A stretch of 51,135 nt of DNA. It comes from Symbiodinium natans. Lineage: Eukaryota; Sar; Dinophyceae; Suessiales; Symbiodiniaceae. A program made the position numbers and the translations under genes. The stretch lies in the NCBI GenBank assembly GCA_905221605.1, contig CAJNDS010002245.1:206409-257543 (forward strand), written 5' to 3'. Numbering within the stretch: position 1 is the first letter of the stretch; each line of letters opens with the position of its first letter. The notes beneath the pieces are model-generated. The model was not told the DNA's origin. It saw only the letters and a program-made list of their open reading frames with translations, and made no database searches. Positions 22,301 through 33,954 of the stretch are shown piece after piece.

Positions 22301-23781
22301 GTCGAAAGAGCTTTGGCTGTGGTGGAGCGATTGCGGCAGGCGCATCTGGGGCCTTTGGGACTCACGCTGCACGACCTGGCTGAAATATCCTTGGATGGGC
22401 CTCAATCAGAGACCGAGCTGGCCACCCGCCTAGGTCAGGATGGGGAGCACCCAGTCTTGCAGGCAACAGACATGTGCGTGGAGATGGTCAGCATTTGGCG
22501 CTCGCTCTTCGGCGCTCGTTTTCGACTCTACAAGCCCAGGGCTGACGCAGGCCGTGCTCGTGGCAAACGTTCTGGCACAGACGCAGACATCGTTCGACGA
22601 ACCACTGCCGGGGCTAATCTGCTTGTCTGCAACGCTGGCAGGGTGGGCGAGGGAAGTGTGACGATCTTGGGCGTCAAGAGGAAAGATCTCCCTCGGCATG
22701 AGGAAGCCTATCAGAAGAACCCACAGTTCAACCAAGACCTGGAAGACTTGTACAACAGCGCTGCAGAGAAGAAACAAAAAAAGCTGGACATGCGCAACCA
22801 GCGACGAGATCACCCGGAGACATCTGTGTATCGACCCGGTCCCCTTCGCAAGGCCACACTGCTTGCAGACGCAACGCCGGCGCCCAGATCTGCAGCTTTC
22901 GACTACACGAGAAAGAGAGCCCCCAAGATCGTGGATCTTACCCTGACAGGCCCTTCTGTGCAGTGCGAGGCCGGAACAGTCATGAGGCCGGGCAATTCTC
23001 ACAGCATGGGGGACATTCTGGCCTTTGTCCGGGGATGCGATTTGATCGTCGTGTCCAGTTTCAAGCATCTGCAGTGTTTGCCGAAGTTCAACGACATCCT
23101 GCGTCTCGGGTGCAGTTCACGCATTGCCACCAACATCGCATGTCATCTTCTGTCGGTTTAAGGTTTAAGGTTTCGGGTTTCAGGGTTTTTTTAGGGTGTT
23201 CAGGGTTTCAGGGTTTTAGGTTGTTCAGTGTTTTGAAGTATCAGGGTATTTAAAATAAAAGAGGGTTTTCAGGGTTTTGGGGGGTCAGGGTTGAGGGTGT
23301 GTTCCTCCCCTGACACTTGTAAGTCTAGGCCGCTCTTCCCGCTGGTGTACTTGGCAGCTGTCGGCTTGGGGAAGGACATCATCGAGAAAGAGACGTGGGG
23401 GAAGTCCGGCCCGGCCCAATGCCATGAGGCTGCTTTGAAGGATGCGCTCACGATCAAGTTCTCCAGTGCGTTCCGTGGGAAGCATGCGGCCAGCTGTGAC
23501 TTCATACAGAAGCTCTGCGAGATGTGACTTGGAGGAATTCAGTCATTGTATTTTGTTCAACAATGAATGATAGTCTACTCAACTGTGCACATTGGCGCAA
23601 TTTTGCTGGTCCTCTCCCACACGGTGCCAGGCGGCAGAGCCAGTGGCGCATTGCAGACCCCGACTCCGAGAACACAGAGTGTGTGGATGTCGGGGACACG
23701 CGCCAGCTTTTCACCGTCGCGCAAAAGATGCGGCGCTTAGTTCGTTGTACAGGGGTGGCGCATCCATCTTTGAAGAGATGA
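19374..23781 (+). CDS. hAT-transposase-related multi-exon gene
   Basis: Ten exons deduced: 19374-19906, 20010-20104, 20213-20807, 20884-21010, 21063-21122, 21173 to about 21313, about 21430-21590, 21712-23109, 23329-23523, 23631-23781. Junctions were checked in phase except those around exon 7. The N-terminus has a CxxC...CxxC finger (CARC at 85-88, CDLC at 132-135), as expected of a transposase DNA-binding domain. Exon 3 carries MTVMIDDKES (first Asp of an RNase H-like core) and YTSDGLPAALKC...LVHRDTAHAVRL, which resembles the hAT second Asp block (TDGAPAM...H..H). Exon 8 carries FRDSSTGVERALAVVERL, like the hAT C-terminal dimerisation motif SS...ER. Three introns have GC donors with AG|GC at both ends. 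No inverted termini were found, so this is more likely a domesticated or family-expanded copy than an active element. The last two exons are of unknown role. Confidence 0.72.
21317..21398. repeat. MITE-C copy 1
   Basis: It begins GTAGCTGGATGAGTACACTT and ends GAACTAAAAGTGCACTTTTT, and lies in an intron of the hAT-like gene. A second copy at 43228 has the same ends but a telomere-type array in the middle. Confidence 0.7.
23110..23328 (+). repeat. telomere-like sequence within an intron
   Basis: The intron between exons 8 and 9 of the hAT-like gene holds degenerate units (GTTTAAG, GTTTCGG, GTTTCAGG, GTTCAGG) from about 23155 to 23300. It starts at GG|GTGCAG and ends at TCTAG|G. Confidence 0.65.
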
Positions 23782-24385
23782 TGCAGGGGGTCTTCTTTCG
23801 ACGCTTCAGTCATTAGAAGAAAAAATGTGTATTCCAGAATAACAGGGAAGCTTACTAAAGACGTAATACTGTTACTATTCCCTTCTCCCTTGTACGGAAC
23901 GTACCCCGAATTATAAAAGCCGATTTTGCCTTTCAAGCCCTATTCCGAGCCTATGCCGGTGTAGGGGGAGGGGACAAGCCAAACCCCAACCCAAAAGATG
24001 GCACATGGACATTTCGAGTTTCTGTTGGGGGGGGGGGACAGACAGGGGAAGGAAGTAAGCTGCTGGATCCATGCGTGCACAGCTCCGTTGCCAGGTCATT
24101 CAGATTTCAGATCGTGGAGGCTCGCAGCACAGAATGGGAGAGAGAGACAGGGCAGGGCAGGGGGACACATCTTGTTGCCTGTGTTAGAGATTGGGCTGTG
24201 CGCGAGAAGCAGACATATGATTCGCAAGCATGTCTCGCAGCAGAGAATGGGAGAGAGTGGGATCATGATGCAATATTGAGGCTCAGTACCGAGTTGCAAA
24301 AGAGCGTGAGGGTGTTCAGCTTTCAACAACAACCTTCGACATCTGCTGAGCTAGGACGGGGCACTAGCAGACTTGGTTCGCAAAC
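23782..24385. other. intergenic spacer
   Basis: No supported gene. It contains a G10 run near 24029. Purine-rich sequence and possible 5' UTR of the next gene fill the rest. Confidence 0.4.
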
Positions 24386-27300
24386 ATGTCGTTGGACACA
24401 CGAACCACCGGCAAACAGACGCCAAAGGCGTCGGCGAAAGCGCCTGCGCCGGTGTCGCAAGGCCCGCCGTTCAAGCGGGGAAGCGAAGAGGCATCAGCGA
24501 TCCCCACCGCCCCGCTGAAGGCACCGAGGTTGGACGACGCATCCTCTGCGGTGCGCCCTGGGAACAAGTTGACCCCACCCCAGCTGCCGGACGACGACGA
24601 CTGTGGGGACGGATTTGAGGTGTTGCGGGAAGTCATTCCTTATGCGCCTGGGCATGCTTTCAGCACGTCATGAGCTGCGCGTTGCCATAGTCGTTGCTGT
24701 TGCCTGCTGGCATTCAGGTGAGGGCTGCTTTGGGGAAGGTCCTGCAGGAGGAGGGGCTCGCAGAGCCGGGCTGCACAAGCCTTTCAGACTATCTGCCTTT
24801 GGATGTGAGAGACTCGTCTGGGTCTAGGGCTCAGTGTTCGCTCTGAGTTTGCATGGATTTGTTGGGTATCGGTTCTGCTGTGTTTGCTTCCAGACAAGGT
24901 ACAAAGAGGCATGGGACTGTCAGAACGCGTTGAACTCACTGACAAAGAACGGCATCTACGAAGCAGGGGCCGTCATGACGTGGTTGAACCCATTGGAGTC
25001 CCACAACCTGCCACTCGACCCTCCAAGCTTCAAGCAGATCGTTCGATCCGAGCAACGGCTGATTCCCACCGTCACCAAGGGTCAGGAACGGATTGTGTGG
25101 CCGGCAGCGTTGCACACGTATGTCTTCCATGATCACATCCCGCAGGGCTACCCCAAAAACATGTTCTTGGCCTCGGGCCACGCGTTGGCAGCAGCTTGGT
25201 GGGTGCCTGTGCTGCAAGGAGATAGCCTGAGGGATTCTTCTTCCGGAGGCAGTTTCTTCTCTTTAATAGCCTCCCCCATTGACTCTTTCTGTGGGCCCGG
25301 AATATAATTTAAGAGTCCCGGAACTCAATTATAAACGAAACCCTGGGTCCAGTGCCTTCTTTCACACAGCAATGCTGTTGAGCTTCATAGTAGTTGAGGT
25401 GTGTCCCTCAGCCCACTGCAACAGCCCGACCCCCCCCGAATGGTGGAGATGGGGGTTTTAAACGAAGTCAACATTAGATGGCTTGAAGGATTCCATGAAG
25501 ATGAGGGTGTAGGGATGGGCTTAGGGCTTCGGGCTGAGGGTTTATGAGCACTGCGTCTGGTAAACAGGTTCCATTCTTGCGCGTGTTTGGGAAGGTTTTT
25601 TTTTTAAGTGTACTGTTGTTTTAGCTGTGCTGTCGCAAAGACCATGCTCAGGTAGCTATGTGCCGGTGCCTTCGGGAGGACAACATGAGCGGGTTGAAGC
25701 TTCTGTGGCTGGCAGGGAGGTCTGTGACTTTCACTTGCTATGTCATCAAAGACCCGAAGGAGCTGGTGTTCCGGTCTTTGTATGCTTCCGAGGATTATGC
25801 GGCGCTGGGGGAGCTGACGGACAGCTGGATACACTGGTCCGGGAAGGTGAACGCATTGTTGGCCGACATGGCCGGAAAGAAGAACCAGGAGCAGGAAACC
25901 TGGCTCAAGGAGAAGAAGATCGCCTTCAAAGGTGCCACGATGTCCAAGGGTCTGTTGAACGCGGTACTTTCAATGAAGCGCTTTCCGAAGGACTCATTGG
26001 TGACCCTCAGGAAGATCGAGAAGGAGTTTGGGGTGGAGGTTTTCAGTTCGGGCTACACGAAGTTGACCCGCATGTCGCAGCTTGCGTCGAGCCATCTCAC
26101 CAATGTGGCAGCAGCTGTGCCTTGGACGCAAACACAGTGACGATGTTAGGGCTGAAGGGACTGTAGTACTTAGGCATGCTAGAGTGCGTCCCCGACCCGC
26201 AAGGCTGTGGAGGATGGCCTTGGATTTGTGGTGGACCTGGCTTACATGCAGCTGGTGACGAAAGCCACGGACCCGAGTTTCTACAGCAGCAAAAACTTGG
26301 AAGTCAAGGGCGACAACGCAGGGTGGTACCTCACCAGCTTCGGGAAGTACAACATGATTTCGCAGCTCTTGGTCATCGCGAATGGCATGGGTGATGCTGC
26401 GCGTCCATTGTTTGAGTCCTTGGCAAAGATTGCAAGACCCCTCGAGTTCTTGAAGATGCATCCGCCTGTCCAGGAGGACGCAGGGGAGGGGGACCATGAC
26501 GATGGGGCGGACAAGGACACTGGCAATGCAGATGACAGTCTGGAGTGGCAGAATCTGCAGGGGGCTCACAAGAGGGTTTACCAGCTTGCTCGCGACCTCT
26601 ACTCCTCCGAGTATGATGCGGACCTGATCAAGATGGCCAAGCCACTCGGCAGATCCAGCTCCAAAACCCCAGGTGTCCAAGATGAGCTATTCTTACTTCT
26701 CGCGTTGGCGAAAAGTGCACTAGTAGACATTGCCCATGAACCAGTGCAGTTGTCTGTCTCCTTTTTACGATTTTTTGGATTTCCGGGTTCTCTTGGCAGT
26801 GTCCCTATATAAGCAAGGGTCGCTGCGCAATATGCTGAGGAAGAATGTGCTGGAGGTCTTGTCGGACACTGAGTCCAACTTGAGCGGGCTGAACTTGCAC
26901 AAGGAGTGGTCGGGCGCGTTGAAGGATCTGGAGCGATCTGCCACAGTCGTCCCCACCACAGAGAGTGCTGCCCCCAGCCTCAGCGTGCGCCAGCTGGTCC
27001 GCATGTCCAGCATGGGGAGGACGGCCCGTCCTCGCGCGGCCTTGTTTGCACAAATGTGGTTTGGTATTTGGGGTTCGGGTTTAGGGTTGAGGGTTGATAG
27101 GTTTTCGGCTAGGGTTTAGGGAACCCTATCTCTAAACCTAAACCCTAAACCCTTAACCCTAAACCAATCTGAGGCAGCAGGGCACAAGCCGAAAGGGAGG
27201 ACCTCTGGAAACAGTCGCAAGCGCAGAGGCGCAAACTGGTGAACTTAGCAGTGGGGAGAACAGAAGCGGAGCTTTCAGCTGCATGGAACAAAGCAACGGC

Positions 27301-27979
27301 CGAGGCCGTGCGCTCCTGGGGGGGGACCCTCAATGAGTCCCACAGGCTGTTCGTGTACAGCGCGGATTTGGCAGAAGAAAGTCAAATCAGCCCGTGGACT
27401 ACCCCGGGCTGCTTGGGGGGCACGAGGGACGAGGCTAAGGTGATCCTCAAGTGGGTCAGGGGGGTGGCAAACAAGGTTTCCGACTTCATCGCCGTCTTCG
27501 ATGGCAGGAACCTGAGCAACCGCCGCTTTCTGGAGGAGGAGATGGGGGTGGCCAGCTCCAGCTCGACCACTTCGGAGCTGTGCGTGATGTATCGGCAGAA
27601 CCACTCCTCAAGGCCAGGCCGCAAGGTCTTTGGATCCTCGCCCTCGCGAGAGACTGGCTATCTGTGTGGGCAGGTGGCCCGGGTTCGCCTGACAACCGTC
27701 GAGCGCAAGGAGGGGCAGCAGTCACAGTGATTGTTATTTACCGTTTGGGGTTCTGTGTGCAGCGGTCCAGGGTGTAATTATGGTTGAGAGTTCAGGGTTC
27801 AGGGCTGAGGGTTCAGCATTTCAAACTACATATTGACAAGAAGTCATTCATGTCATTAATCAAGTAGGGTGTTTGTGACATGGAGTGCTGATGCCCACCC
27901 ACGCAGAGAAAAAACCTCGCTCTTTATTAATCCTTCTCCTTGCCCTTTTCCTACTCCTTCTCTGTCTCTTTGTTTTTTT

Positions 27980-28038
<59 letters not shown>

Positions 28039-29003
28039 CTCTTTCCATTCCTAGACCAGGCCCAGACGATGCAAAAATTTAGAAGCATAACAATCGTTTG
28101 TGGTCAAGCCTGTGCCCCAAGCAGTAGGCCCGGCTACCTGAGAGCAAACTCAGCACGAAGAGACCGTACTACCCTTTACAGTCTAGGTTGAAGGTAGGGT
28201 TTAGGGCTTATAAGCTAATAGGGTTCAGGGGTAAATTTTTGTCGGCAAAGAGCATGGCCAGGATGACTATCTGCCAGAGGGAAGTGACAAGTCAACCTAT
28301 GAGCTCAGCTTTGCGGGAGTGGAGCTGCCTGCGCTGGTGGCGTTGCCGCGGATTGGGGAGGCGGAGAAGGAGCAGATCTTGGGAGCCAACAAGGCGGGAA
28401 GCAAGCCCAGATCCTGGACCCGGAGTGGGGTCCCGCTTTTCTGGCAGGAGAGCAAGTTGGGAGCTCAGTGTTCCAACCACTCCCTTAACACATTTCGCTG
28501 CACGTCGTTGTTGACCTATTGACAATGGTTAATAATAGTTCTGTCCGTCGTAAGGTCCACAAGCTTCTGGGAGGCTTTCATCGCCATGAACCGCTGCAAC
28601 TGCGTGGTGGACTTGACGCCAGGCTCGGGGAGCCTGGCGAAGGCGTGCTTGCGCAGGGGGGTGCAGTATTGGGGGTGCGTGAAAAAGAAGCTCTGTCATA
28701 GTAGGGTAACATTGTACATCTTGTAAGGGTACTTAAACTGAATAAGGAATAAGGTTTTTTTCCTTACCATCCCAACCATGAACCAGGAAAAGCCACGCCG
28801 CTTGGTTGGGGAACATCGTGGACCTCGAGGCGGTGAGATGCATCACCATGGCCAAGCATGTCCTATTTCACCAATCCCTCTCCGAGATGATCAACGAGTT
28901 CTTCCGCGAAGAATTGAAGGACCAGGGGGAGGCCGACCAGGAGGCACTCACCGCGGAGGAGGTCGCAGCATTGGATGGCTCGCTCGAAGGGGTGGACCCG
29001 TGA
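24386..29003 (+). CDS. multi-exon protein with beta-class-like methyltransferase motif
   Basis: Ten exons deduced: 24386-24619, 24718 to about 24820, about 24904-25222, about 25653-26138, 26204-26672, 26818-27055, 27181 to about 27725, about 28237-28455, 28564-28674, 28787-29003. Junctions 1-2, 5-6, 6-7, 8-9 and 9-10 are in phase with GT-AG borders; 4-5 is unresolved. The start is an ATG in a low-complexity, Thr/Lys/Pro-rich leader. Exon 9 gives VVDLTPGSGSLAKACLRRG, then QYWG; joined to exon 10 it continues KSHAAWLGNIVDLEAV. This has the layout of motif I of beta-class N6-adenine/N4-cytosine methyltransferases (DPFxGSGTT...RRYIGIE), which also lies near the C-terminus in that class. A clear DPPY/SPPY motif IV is not visible; SPWTTPG in exon 7 is the nearest candidate. 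I recall related proteins as an expanded dinoflagellate family, but substrate and activity are unknown. A degenerate or regulatory domain is possible. Confidence 0.65.
27056..27180 (+). repeat. intron made largely of opposed telomere-type repeats
   Basis: This is the intron between exons 6 and 7 of the methyltransferase-like gene. It starts AT|GTGGTT and ends GCAGCAG|G. Inside, TTTAGGG units (about 27066-27120) face CCCTAAA units (about 27122-27165), giving a foldback. Both flanking exons are well supported, so telomere-type sequence inside a real intron is likely here. Confidence 0.75.
27982..28035. repeat. (CT)n microsatellite
   Basis: About 27 CT units in the presumed intron between exons 7 and 8 of the methyltransferase-like gene. 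Confidence 0.98.
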
Positions 29004-29783
29004 GGGGGGAGGGGGGAGACGGGAGGTAGAAGAGAGAAGAGAGGTGGGGGTGGATCAGATTGCGCAGCCACCCATGTCTAAGAAGACCTGCATGCTTTTA
29101 CTCGAGCAGCGATCTGATCTGCGTAGGCGTCCTTTTGCATTGTGTCGGATGAAGGCCTGGGTTGAAACCTGGACTGAAGATGCCGAGGGTGGATCTTGTG
29201 CAGCCCACACACATGCAAGCTACATGTCCTTGTCCTTGTAATAAGGGCAGTTCATGTCGTTGTCCATCAGCGATCTGCGTCGGCATCTCTTTTGCAATGT
29301 TCGCCGCTCTGGCAGCCAAGTCTTTTCCATTCCAAACATGGCCTCGAGCTGGCATCTCGTGGAGATGTGTCAGCCTGTCTGTGTCCTAACTTTTGGGCTT
29401 GCTCGGCGACAAACATACTTGAGCGTCTATTTTACCTTCTGGGCATTGCGCGCAAATCGCATTATTCATTAATACATAATAATAAGGTCAGACGTATTGT
29501 GATCCGTGGCAGGCATTTTCGCGGATGGAGTGCCTGCAAGCTCTGAACTATGAGGCGGGAGCCCCAGATGCCGGAGTCTACTTGTAGTGGTTCCAGGTAG
29601 GATTCAATTCACGTTTCATCGTTGAATGTCAAGGTTTCCGAGTTGGGTAGGAAGGCTCAGGGTAGGAGGAAGCCTTTGGAGTTTAGGTGCAGCCCACTGG
29701 AACATCCCCTAGACTTTTAGCAACCCTAATCCCTTAACACCAAATCAGGCTCACCGGACAACGGGGCAAACAGGGGCCGGGCA
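29004..29783. other. intergenic, convergent gene ends
   Basis: The plus-strand methyltransferase-like gene ends at 29003 and a minus-strand gene ends at 29784. A purine-rich GAGGGGG/AGAGAAGAG tract follows the stop at 29003. The open frames at 29162-29546 are not convincing. Confidence 0.4.
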
Positions 29784-30195
29784 TTAGTCCATGTCCTTCT
29801 CCTTCAGACTTAGGCTTTTGGTTTTGGCTACACCACCTTCCGGCCGAAGTACCCTGAAAATCCACATCTTCAAATGATTAGTAGCCTCATTGTTCCTGTG
29901 CCTGCAGTCAGAGAACCGCAGTGTTGCTGGGTACTGAACACTCTCAGACACCAAGTCTGGTATCTGTTGACTCTGAGAGATCAACCTCAAGCCTTAGGGT
30001 TTAGGGTTGAGGGTTTAGGGTTAAGGGTTTAGGGTTTAGGGAAGCTTACCTGCTTGAAGGGACTAGCAGCGGGGTCAGAAGCTGCAGCGTCAAGTCGAGG
30101 TTCGAGGGCGAAGGGCGCTAAGCTTAACTGAATTACACAGTCCAACGTCGTCCCTGAGCCAGCACCAACACCTTCCGCCGGCGCAGAGGAGCCCT
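29784..30195 (-). CDS. minus-strand gene, last two exons, unknown product
   Basis: The penultimate exon (30195 down to 30050) follows a long polypyrimidine tract and GAAG acceptor, reads SSAPAEGVGAGSGTTLDCVI...DPAASPFKQ, and ends at CAG|GTAAGC, a near-ideal donor. The last exon (29972 to 29784) follows CTCTCAG, reads SQQIPDLVSESVQYPATLRF... and WIFRVLRPEGGVAKTKS, and ends in TAA. The join is in phase (phase 0). The 77-nt intron (29973-30049) contains CCCTAAA units on the coding strand. An upstream exon may lie at about 30465-30695 (HFQSQIKPDEHPRAV...KVMTWISGQRYTWQ). No family was recognised. Confidence 0.5.
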
Positions 30196-30889
30196 CTTCA
30201 GGGAAAGGGGGGAGGAGGGAAGAAGACAATTTAAAAAGGGATGGCGTCCGGCAATTCTTGATGATGATTATTTTCTGGTGCACCCTCAAGACTCCTCTGC
30301 CAGAAGCACAACTTTCTGCCTTGAACGCAGTGGTGTCGGCACTTGTGACTATGAATCTATAGGCTTGAAGGGCCAGACTCAACATGCTGATGCAAGCCTG
30401 CAATACGCCGTCGCGATGCCCAGGCAATCCAGGCCCCAACTTGCAAACTACCCGTGTCAGGCGGTCAAGATTTCAGACGTTGCGTTTGTTGCAGCCCCGC
30501 TACAGATTGCCATGTGTATCTTTGTCCAGATATCCATGTCATAACTTTGTCTTTCGCAAAATAGAATTGCCATCCGAAGCACCCTTGCTTGCACTTAGGC
30601 TTGTCGAAACTTTGCGTGACTGCTCGTGGGTGTTCGTCAGGCTTGATCTGGGATTGGAAATGGAGGTTTGCGTTGTCCCAGGTCTGGACCTGCATCCGCT
30701 TTATGACGGCTCAACTCTGCACTTTCCGCTCCAATTTGTGGGTTGAAAACAAAGCCGCTAAGCCTGTTTCTTTGAAAGGCCATTGCCGAGCCATGCTGCG
30801 CTGGTCTGCTGCGCTTCGCAGCGCCTTCTTGACTCTTTCTTTGCCTCTCTCTCTGTAATATCATAGTATTACTAGTACTAATAGTAGTA

Positions 30890-31143
<254 letters not shown>

Positions 31144-31199
31144 ACAAAAAATCATCATCATCAAAAGAACACTAAATTTAAAGTAGTAGTCTTTATAAT

Positions 31200-31283
31200 A
31201 TTATACTATTATTGTTATTGCTATTATTATTAATTCTATTTGCATTAGTATTTTTTAATTAACATAAATTTATACATATTTTG

Positions 31284-31316
<33 letters not shown>

Positions 31317-31320
31317 ATAT

Positions 31321-31364
<44 letters not shown>

Positions 31365-31624
31365 TTTTATGTTGTGTTGGCATATGTTTATATGTACATT
31401 TATCTATATTATACTTTAATATGGTTAGATTATATTACATTATATTATATGATATTGTATGCTTATTATTATTATTATTATTATATTTTGAGATGATACT
31501 ACATTATATCATTATATTATATTACATCATCTTTATATTATTACTACTACTACGACTACTACGACGACTGCTACTACTACTACTGCTACTACTACTACTA
31601 CTACTACTACTACTGCTACTACTG
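31200..31624. repeat. AT-rich cluster of TA, TTA and ACT microsatellites
   Basis: ATT/TTA units to about 31260, TA runs at about 31284-31360, ATT and TATA runs at about 31420-31540, and ACT/ACG units at about 31543-31624. The Tyr/Ile- and Leu-rich open frames here are artefacts. Confidence 0.95.
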
Positions 31625-31687
31625 GTAGTGACGAACCACAATTTCCTTAATATTTTTCGCGGAGGGGCAAAGCACAACCCAGGTATA

Positions 31688-31763
31688 AAATGTTTAGTAT
31701 ATACTTTTTTCCAGGGTCTACCCCAACATAGGACTTAAGAACCCCCCCCCAAAAAAAAAAAAG
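31688..31763. repeat. MITE-B fragment followed by C-run and A-run
   Basis: TATAAAATGTTTAGTATATA...CCAGGGTCTACCCCAACATAGG matches the right half of MITE-B. It is followed by CTTAAGAACCCCC and an A12 run that resemble the left part of MITE-A, so this may be a nested or chimeric remnant. Confidence 0.55.
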
Positions 31764-32038
31764 CATGAAAGACATTCATCCCTATGTTACCCGAGGGTTA
31801 GGCGTTGCGGGGAGGGGCTTTAGGACTTCTGGTTTTGAAGGTTCTAGGGTTGAAGGATTTCAGGCTTACTTAGGAGGGTTCGGTGTTTTGGGGTTTAGGG
31901 ATTAGAGCTGTGAACCTGTTGGGTTCTTGTTCGTGTTTCAGGGCTTAAAGACCCTAAACCCCAATCCCGAAACCCTAAACCCTAAACCCCAAAGCCTGAT
32001 ATCCTCAGACTTCACTGCGGTTGGACCTGTCGAGGTTG

Positions 32039-32110
32039 AGGGTTTAGGGTTTAGGGTTTAGGGTTTAGGGTTTAGGGTTTAGGGTTTAGGGTTTAGGGTT
32101 TAGGGTTTAA
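32039..32110 (+). repeat. TTTAGGG telomere-type array
   Basis: About ten GTTTAGG units. The left neighbour (SDFTAVGPVE before GAG|GTTGAG) and the right neighbour (LGFPVFVAVEELFHSM after AAAG, about 32152-32210) are open frames that could be exons; phase was not resolved. Confidence 0.95.
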
Positions 32111-32349
32111 TTTGGGGTTTCTGGGGTTTCTAAGGTTTAGGGCACACAAAGGCTTAGGATTTCCAGTCTTCGTGGCAGTTGAAGAGCTGTTTCACTCCAT
32201 GGAGGGGGAGGGGGGGGGGTGGTACCCCTTCGAGGAGAGGTTGGGGCTAAACCCTAAGCCCTAAACTCTAAACCCTAAACCCTAAATCCTAAACCAACCC
32301 TAAAGGGGGACCCCTATGAACCCTTAAGATCCTAAGCCCCCTTGCGCAG

Positions 32350-32402
32350 GGCGACTGCTATGTGGCCGCTGTTTCGGAGGCCTTGCGAGGGGATTTCTGG
32401 TG
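32350..32402 (+). CDS. candidate short exon, unknown product
   Basis: After TTGCGCAG the frame reads GDCYVAAVSEALRGDFW and ends at TG|GTGACG. GDCY with following small residues recalls the active-site segment of calpain-type cysteine proteases (GDCW/Y...), but 17 residues cannot establish that. Confidence 0.18.
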
Positions 32403-32639
32403 ACGCTCCGATCAGGAGGGAGATGGTCGATAGCGTTTAGGGTTTAGGGTTAGGGTTTAGGGTTTAGGATTTAGGGTTTTGGGGCTTGGGGCTTAGGGCT
32501 TAAGGGTTAGGAGGCGTGTGCCTGGAAATATCACTAGTTCATCGATCGCTTCTCTCAGTTTTGTACACCTTCTTCGTATGTCCACTGCCACTGAAAGCAG
32601 GCTAGGCTCCACGGTCATCTGAATCGCGCAGAGACTGGG

Positions 32640-32868
32640 TTTTGGAGTACTATACTTTAAAATGTTTGTTCGTTCTGGGTTCCTATTATAACTACTTATA
32701 CCTAACAGTATATGAAGTAGGGTATACATTTCTTGTACCCCCAAAAGGACACCAAATATATACACCCACCAATATTAAAAAGGAACCTTATATACACTCA
32801 CCAATAACAGTAATATACACCCTGCGTGATGTGTTTTTCCAGGGTCTACTCCAACGTAGGAGAAGCGG
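32640..32868. repeat. MITE-B copy 2, enlarged
   Basis: It shares the left end TTTTGGAGTACTATACTTTA and right end CCAGGGTCTACTCCAACGTA with the other copies. It carries about 110 bp of extra interior with ATATACACCCACCAAT-type direct repeats. Confidence 0.75.
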
Positions 32869-33954
32869 CGCACTTAGCTCGCAATTTCTTGACAGAACTG
32901 AGCCCATCTTCTCCCGACACGGGCAAGGAAGCCTAGGCATGATCTCCACAAGGCTTATATGGGGGGTTTAGGGTTTAGGGTTTAGGGTTTGGGGTTTAGG
33001 GTTTAGGGCCTTTAGGGTTTGGGGGTTCTCTTCTATTTTGGGGCATAGGGCTTGCCCAAATGCCCATATGCACTGGTTCTTTCCCCTGCAACTCCCCCCC
33101 GAAAAAAAGAGCCACCCAACCAGCAACTGCCCAGCCCAAAAGGCCCTCCCATCAGAAAGGCCCTAGAATCCCAGAACTCCTGAAGGGTTTAGGGTGTAGG
33201 TTGAGGGCCTGGCCCTAAACCCTAAACCCTAAACCCTAAACCCTAAACCTAGAAGCTCAGAGCCTTGGGATGTCGATTGGTTAAGAGTTCGGGGCCTAGG
33301 GTTTGGGGGGGACTTAGGACATGACCTCAGGGTGCGCTAGGAGCAGTTGCGGGGTGGACTTTAGGGTTTAGGGTTTAGGGTCTATGGTTTAGGTTTAGGG
33401 TTTGGGGTTTAGGGTTTAGGGTTTAACCCTGAATGCCCAGCCCCGAAGCCCCCAACTCCTAAATCCAAAGCCCCAAACCTCGCCAATCAGAGGCGGGAGC
33501 TGAGCCGTGGCACCTTGGCAGCAGCTCAAGAGTAGGATTTCCCTCGGAACTCCTATGCCTCCTGAGCCTTTGGATTATTTTGCGCTCCAAAAGAAGGACC
33601 CTCAGCCCTAAACCCTAAAAATTGACCCTAAACCCGAAAATCGCTAAACCCTAACCCTCAGCCTCGAAAAACTAAAAACTAAACCTTAACCCGACAATCG
33701 CTAAGCGACCCAACAGCGCCGCATCCTACCATCGTGTTCCCGCCGATTGTACACAGGGGTGACTTAAATTAAGCGCATATACCCGACTTACCCATCTCCT
33801 TAAGCACAGTCCACCGAAGTGGCCTCATCAAGGTTACCTTCTCAGCCTTCTGAATCCCCCGCCCCCCTGCCGCACCCCTGAAATTGGGAGACTGGACCCC
33901 TTTAGACCCTAAACAGAGGCTCTACATGCCCTAAACCCAAATCCCCTAGAACAC

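Noticed and set aside
26207-26812. Separate genes for each open frame between 24.4 and 29 kb
   Set aside because: The frames chain together through in-phase introns into one gene, so they are exons rather than independent small genes.
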